Of a DNA stretch of 45,590 nt, positions 8,284-15,422 are shown one piece after another. How positions within the stretch are numbered: the stretch's first letter is position 1; every line of letters starts with the position of its first letter. A model generated the notes under the pieces. It worked only from the letters and a program-made list of their open reading frames with translations. It made no database searches and was not told the DNA's origin. The DNA lies in the NCBI GenBank assembly GCA_019112625.1, contig DXIW01000050.1, forward strand, positions 1-45,590. The letters are read 5' to 3'. The position numbers and the translations under genes were made by a program. The DNA comes from Candidatus Acutalibacter stercorigallinarum (GTDB lineage: Bacteria > Bacillota > Clostridia > Oscillospirales > Acutalibacteraceae).

Positions 8284-9396
8284 ATGTCTATCGCGATCGT
8301 GACCGAGAGCCAGTCGGAGGAGATGCGGGAGGTGCGCGTGGGCATCATCGGCTGCGGCGGTATTGCCAACGGCAAGCACATGCCCTCCCTGCACAAGCTG
8401 CCCAACGTGAAGATGGTGGCCTTCTGCGACCTGATCCCCCAGCGGGCGGAGGACGCCAAGGCCCAGTACGGCACCCCCGACGCCCAGACCTACACCGACT
8501 ACCACGACCTGCTGGCCCGGGACGACATTGAGGTGGTGCACGTGCTCACCCCCAACTGCGCCCACGCGGAGATCTCCATCGCCGCGCTGATGTCCGGCAA
8601 GCACGTGATGTGCGAGAAGCCCATGGCCGCCTCTTACAAGGAGGCCCAGGCCATGGTGGAGGCTGCCAAGGAGAGCGGGAAGTTTTTGACCATCGGCTAC
8701 CAGACCAGGAGCCAGATGGCCCACCAGTACGTCCGCCACATGGTGGAGCGGGGCGAGCTGGGGGAGGTCTACTACGTAAAGGCCCCCTCCATCCGCCGGC
8801 GGGGCGTGCCCCTGTGGGGCGTGTTCCTGGACAAGGAGAAGCAGGGCGGCGGGCCCCTTATCGACATCGGCACCCACTCCATCGACGCGGCCCTGTCCCT
8901 CATCGGCAACTACGATGTGGAGAGCGTCACCGGCTCGGTGTACCGCAAGCTGGCGGACACGGCCATGAATTCCAACGAGTGGGGCATCTGGGACCCCAAG
9001 GACTTTGAGGTGGAGGACTCCGCCATGGGCTGGGTGAAGTTCAAGAACGGCGCCACCATGGTGGTGGAGGCCTCCTGGGTGCTCAACTACGTGGGCGAGG
9101 CCAACACGGTGCTGTGCGGCACCAAGGGTGGCGTAGAGCTGCGGGGCGACGTGGTGCGCATCAACGGGGAGAAGGACGGCTCCCTCTTCGTCACCGACGT
9201 AAAGCCCAACTCCACCGCCCGGGACCTGTTCCACGGCCAGAACCTGACCCCCGAGGAGTACGAGGCCAAGCAGTGGATCTACAGCGTGGTGAACAACATC
9301 CCGCCCCTGACCAAGCCCGAGGAGGCCTGCGTGGTGTCCCATATCATCGAGGCCATTTACGAGTCCGCCCGCACGGGCAAGACCATCTACTTCTGA
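8284..9396 (+). CDS. Gfo/Idh/MocA family NAD(P)-dependent oxidoreductase
   Basis: A 370-residue sugar or cyclitol dehydrogenase. The Rossmann motif GIIGCGGIA (20-28) binds NAD(P). EKP at 111-113 holds the catalytic-site lysine, and DIGTHSID (194-201) supplies the Asp and His of the family's active site. The N-terminus carries about 15 extra residues before the first strand. GGAGGAG is nine bases before ATG 8284, so this start is preferred over the internal ATG at codon 14. Family members oxidise hydroxyls of sugars or inositols, often at C3. As last gene of the glycyl radical operon it may supply or remove a keto intermediate; this is inference. Confidence 0.88.
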   Translation: MSIAIVTESQSEEMREVRVGIIGCGGIANGKHMPSLHKLPNVKMVAFCDLIPQRAEDAKAQYGTPDAQTYTDYHDLLARDDIEVVHVLTPNCAHAEISIAALMSGKHVMCEKPMAASYKEAQAMVEAAKESGKFLTIGYQTRSQMAHQYVRHMVERGELGEVYYVKAPSIRRRGVPLWGVFLDKEKQGGGPLIDIGTHSIDAALSLIGNYDVESVTGSVYRKLADTAMNSNEWGIWDPKDFEVEDSAMGWVKFKNGATMVVEASWVLNYVGEANTVLCGTKGGVELRGDVVRINGEKDGSLFVTDVKPNSTARDLFHGQNLTPEEYEAKQWIYSVVNNIPPLTKPEEACVVSHIIEAIYESARTGKTIYF

Positions 9397-9404
9397 AATG
9401 CCAC

Positions 9405-9440
9405 AAAAAGGGCCCTGCCGCACCGCGGCGGGGCCCTTTT
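9405..9440. terminator. Bidirectional terminator between convergent genes
   Basis: GGGCCC-TGCCGC pairs with GCGGCG-GGGCCC, flanked by A-run and T-run, so it can end transcripts from both the dehydrogenase (plus) and the CoA-disulfide reductase gene (minus). Confidence 0.85.
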
Positions 9441-9450
9441 CATTTGCTGC

Positions 9451-11139
9451 TCAGTTGAAATTGTAGTCCGTGAGGATGGGCTCCCGGCCCTGGGTCACGT
9501 CGTTGAAGTACTCATAGAAGGAGATACCCAGGTAGCTGCCGGAGATGTTGTACACATTGGTGAAGCCGTGGGCCTGCAGGCACAGGCAGGCGTTGTAGCT
9601 GCGCTGGGAGCTGCGGCAGTGGAGGTACACCGGCCTGTCCCGGGGGACCTCCTCCAGGCGGCTGCGGAGCTGGCTGAGGGGGATATTCACCGCGGTTTTG
9701 ATATGGGACTTGGCGTACTCGCCAGGCTCCCGCACGTCGATGATGCAGGCGCCGGACTCCACCAGGCCCCGGACCTGGCTGACCTTCACCTGCCGGAAGG
9801 CGCCCTCCAGCAGGTTGCAGGCCACCAGGGCGGCGTTGTTGCCCGCGTCCTTGGCGGTGGAGAAGGGCGGGGCGTAGCACAGCTCCAGGTCCCGGAGATC
9901 GTCTACCGTGCCCCCGAATTTGATGAGGGTGGCGGCGATGTCCGCCCGCTTGGGGGCGTCGCCCTCGGAGATGGCCTGGACCCCCAGCACCCTGCCCGTG
10001 GGCACCTGGTAGATGAGCTTGTAGTGCAGGGGCGTGCTGCCGGGCATAAGGCTTACCCGGTCCGGGGGCATGACGTACACAAAGTCGTAGGGGATGCCCG
10101 CCTTCTCGCACTGGGCGGCGGTGAGGCCGGTGCTGGCGGCGTTGTAATCGAACACCTTGATACAGCTGGAGCCGATATAGCCGGTGTTGCGCACCGGGCG
10201 GCCGCAGATGCTGTCCGCGGCCTGGCGGGCCTGCTTCTGGGCGGGGCCGGCCAGGGCCAGCTGCATAGGCTGGCCGGTGAGGGCGCTGTACACCTGGATG
10301 GCGTCCCCCACGGCGTAGATGTCCGGGTCTGAGGTGCGGTAGCTGGGGTCCACCACAATGGCGCCCTTCTCGTTGAGCTCCAGTCCCGCGTCCCGGGCCA
10401 GGGCGGTGTCGGGGGTGACGCCCACGGCCATGACCACCGCGTCGCCTTCCACCACCCGGCCGGAGGCCAGGGTCATGTGGGAGCCCTGGAAGGACACGGC
10501 CCTGTCCCCCACCAGCAGGTCCACGCCGTGGTCCAGCAGCTCCTTGTGGAGGATCTGCACCATGTCGTAGTCGTAGGTGGCCAGAATCTGGGGGGCGGCC
10601 TCCACCAGGGACACGTGGTACCCGGCCTCCCGCAGGTTGACGGCCACCTCCACGCCGATGAAACCTCCGCCCACCACGGTGACCTTCTGTAATCCCCCGG
10701 CCTGGAGGGCGTCCTGCAGCCGGGCCACGTCCGGCACCGTCTTTACGGTGAACAGGTTGGCGCTCTCGATACCCGGTATCCTGGGCACGACGGCGTTGGC
10801 CCCGGGGGCCAGGATCAGCTTGTCGTAGCTCTCCCGGTACTCCCGGTTCTGCTCCAGGTCTTTCACGGTGACGGCCTTGGCGGCCCGGTCGATAGAGAGC
10901 ACCTCGCTGTTCACCCGGGCCTGGATTTTGTACTGGCTGGCGAACCGGGCCGGGTCCATAAGCACCAGCTTCTCGGTCTGGTCCACGGTGCCGCTCAGGC
11001 GGTAAGGCAGGCTGCAGTTGGAGTAGGACACATAGGGGCCCTTGTCGAACATGATGATCTCGGCGCTCTCATCCAAGCGGCGGAGACGGGCGGCGGTACC
11101 GGCGCCGCCGGCCACACCGCCCACAATCAGGTATTTCAT
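9451..11139 (-). CDS. CoA-disulfide reductase-like flavoprotein fused to a rhodanese domain
   Basis: A 562-residue pyridine nucleotide-disulfide oxidoreductase with a C-terminal rhodanese. FAD-binding GGVAGGAGTAARLRR starts at residue 7, and the single active Cys is Cys42 in SYSNCSLPY, the CoADR/Nox/Npsr type. A second nucleotide-binding motif, VVGGGFIGVE, lies near residue 155. The last about 100 residues are a rhodanese with Cys508 in VYLHCRSSQRS. Characterised fusions reduce CoA disulfide, CoA persulfide or polysulfide using NAD(P)H, with the rhodanese delivering sulfane sulfur. AGGAGGA lies seven bases before the ATG. It follows the ROK gene by 35 bases and may be cotranscribed. Exact electron acceptor is uncertain. 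Confidence 0.88.
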   Translation of the reverse strand: MKYLIVGGVAGGAGTAARLRRLDESAEIIMFDKGPYVSYSNCSLPYRLSGTVDQTEKLVLMDPARFASQYKIQARVNSEVLSIDRAAKAVTVKDLEQNREYRESYDKLILAPGANAVVPRIPGIESANLFTVKTVPDVARLQDALQAGGLQKVTVVGGGFIGVEVAVNLREAGYHVSLVEAAPQILATYDYDMVQILHKELLDHGVDLLVGDRAVSFQGSHMTLASGRVVEGDAVVMAVGVTPDTALARDAGLELNEKGAIVVDPSYRTSDPDIYAVGDAIQVYSALTGQPMQLALAGPAQKQARQAADSICGRPVRNTGYIGSSCIKVFDYNAASTGLTAAQCEKAGIPYDFVYVMPPDRVSLMPGSTPLHYKLIYQVPTGRVLGVQAISEGDAPKRADIAATLIKFGGTVDDLRDLELCYAPPFSTAKDAGNNAALVACNLLEGAFRQVKVSQVRGLVESGACIIDVREPGEYAKSHIKTAVNIPLSQLRSRLEEVPRDRPVYLHCRSSQRSYNACLCLQAHGFTNVYNISGSYLGISFYEYFNDVTQGREPILTDYNFN

Positions 11140-11174
11140 AGGGGGTTCCTCCTTTTCCTAGAAAGTCACAGAGT

Positions 11175-12194
11175 TTACAGGGCGGCGGGGGCGAAGGTGA
11201 AGCCCTCCCCCTGGCCCAGGGCGGCCAGGGCCACCGACAGGGCGGCGGCGTCCCCCAGGCTGTCCCCCAAGGCGGCGGGGACCACCTGGCAGGCGGCCCG
11301 GTTGCCGGGCAAAGCCTCCCGCTGGACCACCTCCAGGGCCGCCTCCCGGAGGAGGTGCTCGCTGCGGGCGTACACGCTGCCGATGACGATGCGCTCCGGG
11401 TTCAGCAGGTCCATGAGCAGGGAGAGGGCCATGCCCAGGTGGCGGCCGCAGCAGCGGTAGGCCGCCAGGGCCACCGGGTCACCGGCCTCGGCGGCCTGGG
11501 CCATACTGAGGGCGGTGACGCTCCCCAGGGCCTCGGGGCTGGGGCAGTAGGCGGGGGGCGTCCCCTTCTGGATGGCCTCCAGGGCCATGGCCCGGCCCAG
11601 CTCCGCCAGGCCACCCCCGCTGCAGAAGCCCTCGAAGGACCCGGCCTTGCCGGAGCCCACCGGGGCGTAGGGGGTCCCGTCGGCCTGGGGGCAGCGGCAG
11701 TGGCCAATCTCCCCGGCCATGCTGCTGGCCCCGGTGTACAGCTTCCCGTCTAAAATGAGCCCGGCCCCGAAGCCGGTGCCAAAGGTGAGAAACACCATGC
11801 TCTGGCAGCCCCGGCCCGCCCCGAAGCGCCACTCCGCCAGGGCGCAGGCGTCGGCGTCGTTCTGCAGGCGGCAGGGCACGCCGAAGGCCTGGGCGAAGTC
11901 CTCCGCCGCTGGGATTTCATCCCAGCCGGGGAGGTTGGGGGGCGAGAGGATGAGACCTTTCGCGCTGTCCAGAGGCCCGCCGCAGCTGATGCCGATGGAT
12001 GAAAGCTCCACATCCCCGGCCTGGTGGAGCAGCTCCCGCAAGGCGGAGGCCATGGACTCCCGGGCCGGGGGGTAGCCCCCCTTGGGGGTGGGGAATTTCC
12101 GTTTGGCCAAAGGGGTGACCACCCCGTCCTCTGCCTTGGCCAGCAGCACCGCCAGTTTGGTGCCGCCGATGTCCAGTCCTGCGATATAGGCCAT
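11175..12194 (-). CDS. ROK family sugar kinase (glucokinase-like)
   Basis: A 339-residue ROK protein. GLDIGGTKLAV at residues 6-16 is the phosphate-binding motif, and TFGTGFGAGLI is the second. The usual zinc motif CxCGxxGCxE is missing; GHCRC is followed by PVGSGKAGSFEGFCSGGG, resembling a zinc-free branch. ROK members phosphorylate glucose, ManNAc, GlcNAc and other hexoses, or act as regulators; no DNA-binding domain is present, so kinase is likelier. The ATG at 12194 follows AGGAGGA and gives the standard N-terminus, so the 32-codon in-frame upstream extension is rejected. Promoter at 12262-12290; divergent from the SIS isomerase gene. Confidence 0.85.
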   Translation of the reverse strand: MAYIAGLDIGGTKLAVLLAKAEDGVVTPLAKRKFPTPKGGYPPARESMASALRELLHQAGDVELSSIGISCGGPLDSAKGLILSPPNLPGWDEIPAAEDFAQAFGVPCRLQNDADACALAEWRFGAGRGCQSMVFLTFGTGFGAGLILDGKLYTGASSMAGEIGHCRCPQADGTPYAPVGSGKAGSFEGFCSGGGLAELGRAMALEAIQKGTPPAYCPSPEALGSVTALSMAQAAEAGDPVALAAYRCCGRHLGMALSLLMDLLNPERIVIGSVYARSEHLLREAALEVVQREALPGNRAACQVVPAALGDSLGDAAALSVALAALGQGEGFTFAPAAL

Positions 12195-12261
12195 CTTCAA
12201 TCCTCCTGTTCTGTGATAAGGGTCTCCCGCCAGCCGGGGCGTTTGGTGGGGATATAGAAAA

Positions 12262-12290
12262 ATCATAGCCCTATCCCGCCAAAATTGCAA
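12262..12290 (-). promoter_or_regulatory. SigA-type promoter for the ROK kinase gene
   Basis: Minus strand reads TTGCAA (12285-12290), 17 bases, then TATGAT (12262-12267), about 68 bases upstream of the ATG. Confidence 0.65.
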
Positions 12291-12319
12291 GGGATTTTCC
12301 CGATTTTTTAGTCAGCTTC

Positions 12320-12348
12320 TTGACCGTGGGCCGGTTTGGTGGTATCCT
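12320..12348 (+). promoter_or_regulatory. SigA-type promoter for the SIS isomerase gene
   Basis: TTGACC (12320-12325), 17 bases, then TATCCT (12343-12348) with a TGn extension. It is divergent from the ROK promoter 30 bases away. Confidence 0.55.
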
Positions 12349-12398
12349 ACTAGCGAAACGCGGGGCCTGCCCCGCAAACCACCCAGGAGGCGACTTGT

Positions 12399-13025
12399 AT
12401 GGACCGCATCGAAGAACTGCTGCGCCGGTACCCCGCCCTGGCCCCGGCGGCGGGGGACATCCGCCGGGCCGGGGAGGCCCTGTGCCGCTGCGTACTGGCC
12501 GGGGGCAAGGTGCTCACCTGCGGCAACGGGGGCAGCGCCGCCGACGCCGAGCACGTGGTGGGGGAACTGATGAAGGAATTCCTCCGCCGGCGCCCCATCG
12601 GGGAGGAGGCCAGGCAGCGGCTCACCGCCGCGGACCCCTCCCCCGCCGACCTGGTCGCCGGGCTGCAGGGGGCCATCCCCGCCATCTGCCTCAACTCCCA
12701 GACCTCCCTGCTCACCGCCCTGTGCAACGACGGGGACCCGGCCATGATGTTCGCCCAGCAGGTCTACGGCTATGGCCGGGCGGGGGACGTTCTGCTGGCC
12801 TTCAGCACCTCGGGGAATTCCGCCAACGTGGCCAACGCCCTGCGGGTGGCCCGGGCCGTGGGCTGCACCGGCATCCTCATCGCCGGGGGCACCGGCGGCC
12901 GCTGCGCGGGCCTGGCGGAGGTGGCGGTCCTCCTGCCGGAGACAGAGACCTACAAGGTCCAGGAGCTGACGCTGCCCCTCTACCACTGCCTCTGCGCCAT
13001 GGCGGAGGACGCGGTGTTCGGCTGA
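12399..13025 (+). CDS. SIS-domain sugar phosphate isomerase (phosphoheptose isomerase GmhA-like)
   Basis: A 208-residue SIS protein. CGNGGSAADAEHVVGEL (from residue 41) and AFSTSGNSANVANAL (from about 134) are the phosphosugar-binding motifs of GmhA-type D-sedoheptulose-7-phosphate isomerases. A segment of about 35 residues between them, near 65-100, is also seen in some GmhA-like proteins. No other heptose-pathway gene is in the window, so a different phosphosugar is possible. It is divergent from the ROK kinase, suggesting kinase and isomerase serve one sugar route. AGGAGG precedes the ATG and a terminator follows. Confidence 0.82.
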   Translation: MDRIEELLRRYPALAPAAGDIRRAGEALCRCVLAGGKVLTCGNGGSAADAEHVVGELMKEFLRRRPIGEEARQRLTAADPSPADLVAGLQGAIPAICLNSQTSLLTALCNDGDPAMMFAQQVYGYGRAGDVLLAFSTSGNSANVANALRVARAVGCTGILIAGGTGGRCAGLAEVAVLLPETETYKVQELTLPLYHCLCAMAEDAVFG

Positions 13026-13032
13026 ACAGGGG

Positions 13033-13060
13033 ACTCCCCCGGCAGCGGGGGAGTTTTTTT
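13033..13060 (+). terminator. Intrinsic terminator after the SIS isomerase gene
   Basis: ACTCCCCCG (13033-13041) pairs with CGGGGGAGT (13046-13054), running into seven T. Confidence 0.9.
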
Positions 13061-13067
13061 CCGGGAG

Positions 13068-13097
13068 ATTTTAATTAAGTATTGACTTAATTAAAAT
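13068..13097. promoter_or_regulatory. Perfect 13-bp inverted-repeat operator for the ArsR-type regulator
   Basis: ATTTTAATTAAGT (13068-13080) and ACTTAATTAAAAT (13085-13097) are exact reverse complements separated by ATTG. The second arm overlaps the -35 of the promoter directly upstream of the ArsR-fusion gene. Position, AT content and size fit an ArsR/SmtB autoregulatory operator. Confidence 0.8.
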
Positions 13098-13109
13098 CCG
13101 TGGTACAAT
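13082..13109 (+). promoter_or_regulatory. Promoter of the ArsR-NifX fusion gene, overlapped by the operator
   Basis: TTGACT (13082-13087), 16 bases, then TACAAT (13104-13109) with TGn extension. A repressor bound to the inverted repeat at 13068-13097 would cover the -35. Confidence 0.75.
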
Positions 13110-13135
13110 AGAGGCAAAGGAAAGGGGGCGGGACT

Positions 13136-13957
13136 ATGGCGGACGCTGCCGCGGGAATGAAGGCGCTGGCCGACGAGAACCGGATGCTGCTGCTGCGGCT
13201 GTTGCTGCTGCGCAGCTGCTGTGTGCGGGGGCTGGCCCGGCAGCTGGGCATCTCCCCGGCGGGGGTCTCTCAGCATTTGAAGGTGCTGCGGGAGGCCGGG
13301 CTGGTGCTGGGGGAGAAATCCGGCTACCACACCCACTACACCGTGGACCGGGAGGCCCTGCGGGCCCTGGCCCGGGAGCTCACCGCCCTGGCGGAGGCAC
13401 CGGCGAGCCAGCCCTGCAGCCCCCGCTACGGCGGCTGCCCGGCGGCGGAATTCGCCAAGTGCCGCAACGCAGGCGGCGCCCCCTCCCCCTCTCCCCAACC
13501 CATGCCATGGAAAGGAAGCAAGGATATGAAGATCGCGGTCACTTACGAAAACGGGCAGGTTTTTCAGCACTTCGGCCACTGCCAGGCCTTTCAGTTCTTC
13601 ACCGTAGAGGAGGGCAAGGTCACCTCCAGCGAAGTGGTCAGCGCGGCGGGCAGCGGCCACGGGGCCCTGGCGGGCTTTTTGAAGGCCCACGGCGCGGACA
13701 CCCTCATCTGCGGGGGCATTGGGGGCGGGGCCCGCACGGCCCTGGCCCAGGCGGGCATCCAGCTGTACCCCGGGGTCACCGGCGGCACGGAGCAGGCGGT
13801 GCAGGCCCTGCTGGACGGCACGCTGCTCTTTAACCCCGACACCCTGTGCAGTCACCACCACGGGGAGGGCCACACCTGCGGCGGCCACGGGGAAGGCCAC
13901 GGTTGTGGCAGCCACGACTGCGGCGAGGACAAGCACGGCTGCCCGGGAAATCACTGA
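13136..13957 (+). CDS. ArsR-type regulator fused to a NifX-like domain with a His/Cys metal tail
   Basis: A 273-residue, three-part protein. Residues 1-85 are a winged helix of the ArsR/SmtB type (LARQLGISPAGVSQHLKVL as recognition region). Residues 86-130 are a linker with Cys94, Cys101 and Cys109. Residues 131-236 match the dinitrogenase Fe-Mo cofactor (NifX/NifB C-terminal-like) fold, beginning MKIAVTYENG. Residues 238-273 hold five Cys and nine His, a likely metal-binding tail. The promoter carries a perfect inverted repeat, implying autoregulation. Met131 (13526) is preceded by AAAGGAAG at a workable distance, so the NifX part could also be made alone. Metal or Fe-S sensing is inference; no nif genes are nearby. 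Confidence 0.85.
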   Translation: MADAAAGMKALADENRMLLLRLLLLRSCCVRGLARQLGISPAGVSQHLKVLREAGLVLGEKSGYHTHYTVDREALRALARELTALAEAPASQPCSPRYGGCPAAEFAKCRNAGGAPSPSPQPMPWKGSKDMKIAVTYENGQVFQHFGHCQAFQFFTVEEGKVTSSEVVSAAGSGHGALAGFLKAHGADTLICGGIGGGARTALAQAGIQLYPGVTGGTEQAVQALLDGTLLFNPDTLCSHHHGEGHTCGGHGEGHGCGSHDCGEDKHGCPGNH

Positions 13958-13970
13958 AAACGGCGCGCAA

Positions 13971-14002
13971 AAAGGAGCCCCTGGCGGGGCTCCTTTCGTT
14001 TT
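13971..14002. terminator. Bidirectional terminator between convergent genes
   Basis: GGAGCCCC (13974-13981) pairs with GGGGCTCC (13986-13993) around a four-base loop, with A-run and T-run flanks. It serves the ArsR fusion (plus) and the GH125 gene (minus). Confidence 0.85.
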
Positions 14003-14010
14003 GGGCGGGT

Positions 14011-15288
14011 TCAGGCGTTGTTGACCTCCTGCTCCAGCATCTGGGCGAAGAGGGTGTTGGCCCAGGCGAACCAGGGCCGGGTGAACTGGCTGGGGTCGTC
14101 CACGTTGAAGCCCTCGTGCATGAAGTTGGTACCGGCGTGGGTGCGGGCGATGGTCTCCAGGCACTCCTTCTTCTCGGCGGGGTCGGTGCTGGTGAGAATC
14201 TGCATGGTCAGGCCGATGTGCCAGATGTACCGGTGGGGGGTGTGGGGGCTGCCGATGCCCTTGGCCACCTTGCCCACGAAGTAGTAGGGGTTGTCCTCGG
14301 AGAGGACGAACCGGCGGGTGTTCTGGTAGATGGGGTCGTCGGCGGGCTTGTACCCCAGGTAGGGGATGGCCAGCAGGCTGGGGGAGTTGGCGTCGTCCAT
14401 CAGGTTGTAGTTGCCGAAGCCGTCGGTCTCGTAGGCGTAGATCTTCCCGTACTTGGGGTGGTCCACGATGCCGTAGGCCTCGATGCCGTCCCGGATGTCC
14501 TCCTGAAGGGCCTTGCAGCGCTCTACCAGCTCCTTGTCGTCGTAGCCGGCCTCCAGCAGCTCGACGGCGTAGCCCAGGGCCACCACGGCCATCATGTTGG
14601 CGGGGATGAGGTAGCCGAACTTGCAGGAGTCGTCGGAGGGGCGGAAGCCGGACCAGGTCATGCCGGTGTAATTTACCGGGCGGCCCTTGCCCCGCATGGG
14701 CAGGGTGTCGCTGGGGGCCCAGGCGTGGTCCCGCACGAACCAGTAGGGGGAATTCTCGTGGCGCTGCTCCACGGTGAAGGTGTCCACGATCTTCTGGACC
14801 ATCAGCCGGAACTCCTCGGTGAAGATGGACTTGTCCTTGGTCACCTCATAGTACTCGTGGGACAGGTACAGGGAGGCGCACAGGGAGTCCACCTCGTACT
14901 TCCGCTCCCAGATCCAGCCGCTCTGGAAGCTGCTGTGGTCGTCCTCGCTGTAGCCCTTTTCCAGCACTTTGCCGTTAAAGGCGTTGGAGTAGGGGTCCAG
15001 GTTTACATAATACACATGCTTTTCAATGACGCTCTTCAGGATGTGCTTCAGGTCCTCGTCCTGGGCGGCGTACTTGATGTAGGGCTTCAGCTGGGCGGCG
15101 CTGTCCCGCAGCCACATGGCGGGGATGTCCCCGGTGATGACGAAATAGCTGCCGTCCTCCAGCTGGGTGACGGTGGTCTCCATGGTGTTCAGGAAGCACT
15201 GCTTGGCCAGGGGGGCCAAGTCGGGGTACACCTGGGCGGCCTTTTGTTCCAGCTCTTCCGCTTTCTGCAACAGGATCTTCGGGATCAT
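14011..15288 (-). CDS. GH125 family exo-alpha-1,6-mannosidase
   Basis: A 425-residue metal-independent glycoside hydrolase of family GH125 (formerly DUF1237), which removes alpha-1,6-linked mannose from N-glycans or phosphorylated manno-oligosaccharides. Family-typical stretches include DIPAMWLRDSAAQ (about 54-66), the acidic FRPSDDSC loop that carries the catalytic acid, and MHEGFNVDDP near the C-terminus with the candidate base Glu. No signal peptide is visible, so it acts inside the cell on imported glycans. The ATG at 15288 is chosen because MIPKILLQKAEEL fits the family N-terminus and GGAGAGGAG precedes it; the longer in-frame extension crosses the promoter. Confidence 0.92.
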   Translation of the reverse strand: MIPKILLQKAEELEQKAAQVYPDLAPLAKQCFLNTMETTVTQLEDGSYFVITGDIPAMWLRDSAAQLKPYIKYAAQDEDLKHILKSVIEKHVYYVNLDPYSNAFNGKVLEKGYSEDDHSSFQSGWIWERKYEVDSLCASLYLSHEYYEVTKDKSIFTEEFRLMVQKIVDTFTVEQRHENSPYWFVRDHAWAPSDTLPMRGKGRPVNYTGMTWSGFRPSDDSCKFGYLIPANMMAVVALGYAVELLEAGYDDKELVERCKALQEDIRDGIEAYGIVDHPKYGKIYAYETDGFGNYNLMDDANSPSLLAIPYLGYKPADDPIYQNTRRFVLSEDNPYYFVGKVAKGIGSPHTPHRYIWHIGLTMQILTSTDPAEKKECLETIARTHAGTNFMHEGFNVDDPSQFTRPWFAWANTLFAQMLEQEVNNA

Positions 15289-15336
15289 GGCGAAACGCTC
15301 CTCTCCGGAATTTCCCCGCTGGGGGGTCTCTGCTTC

Positions 15337-15345
15337 ATTGTAACA
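15337..15345 (-). promoter_or_regulatory. Extended -10 promoter for the GH125 gene
   Basis: The minus strand reads TGTTACAAT, an extended -10, about 49 bases upstream of the ATG at 15288. The -35 is weak. Confidence 0.45.
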
Positions 15346-15386
15346 CATTCCGCGGGGAAAGGCCACCTCTTTTTTCCCTTGCGCAA

Positions 15387-15419
15387 GAAAAGGGAGCGGC
15401 TGCCGCCGCCCCCTTTTTT
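15387..15419 (-). terminator. Intrinsic terminator after the CDF transporter gene
   Basis: On the minus strand GGGGGCGGC (15413-15405) pairs with GCCGCTCCC (15400-15392) with one wobble and is followed by TTTTCTT. Confidence 0.75.
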
Positions 15420-15422
15420 CTA

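Noticed and set aside
13526-13957. Annotating the NifX-like part as a separate gene only
   Set aside because: The upstream ArsR part is in the same frame with its own strong promoter and no stop between, so a fusion is the simplest reading; the internal start is kept as a possibility.
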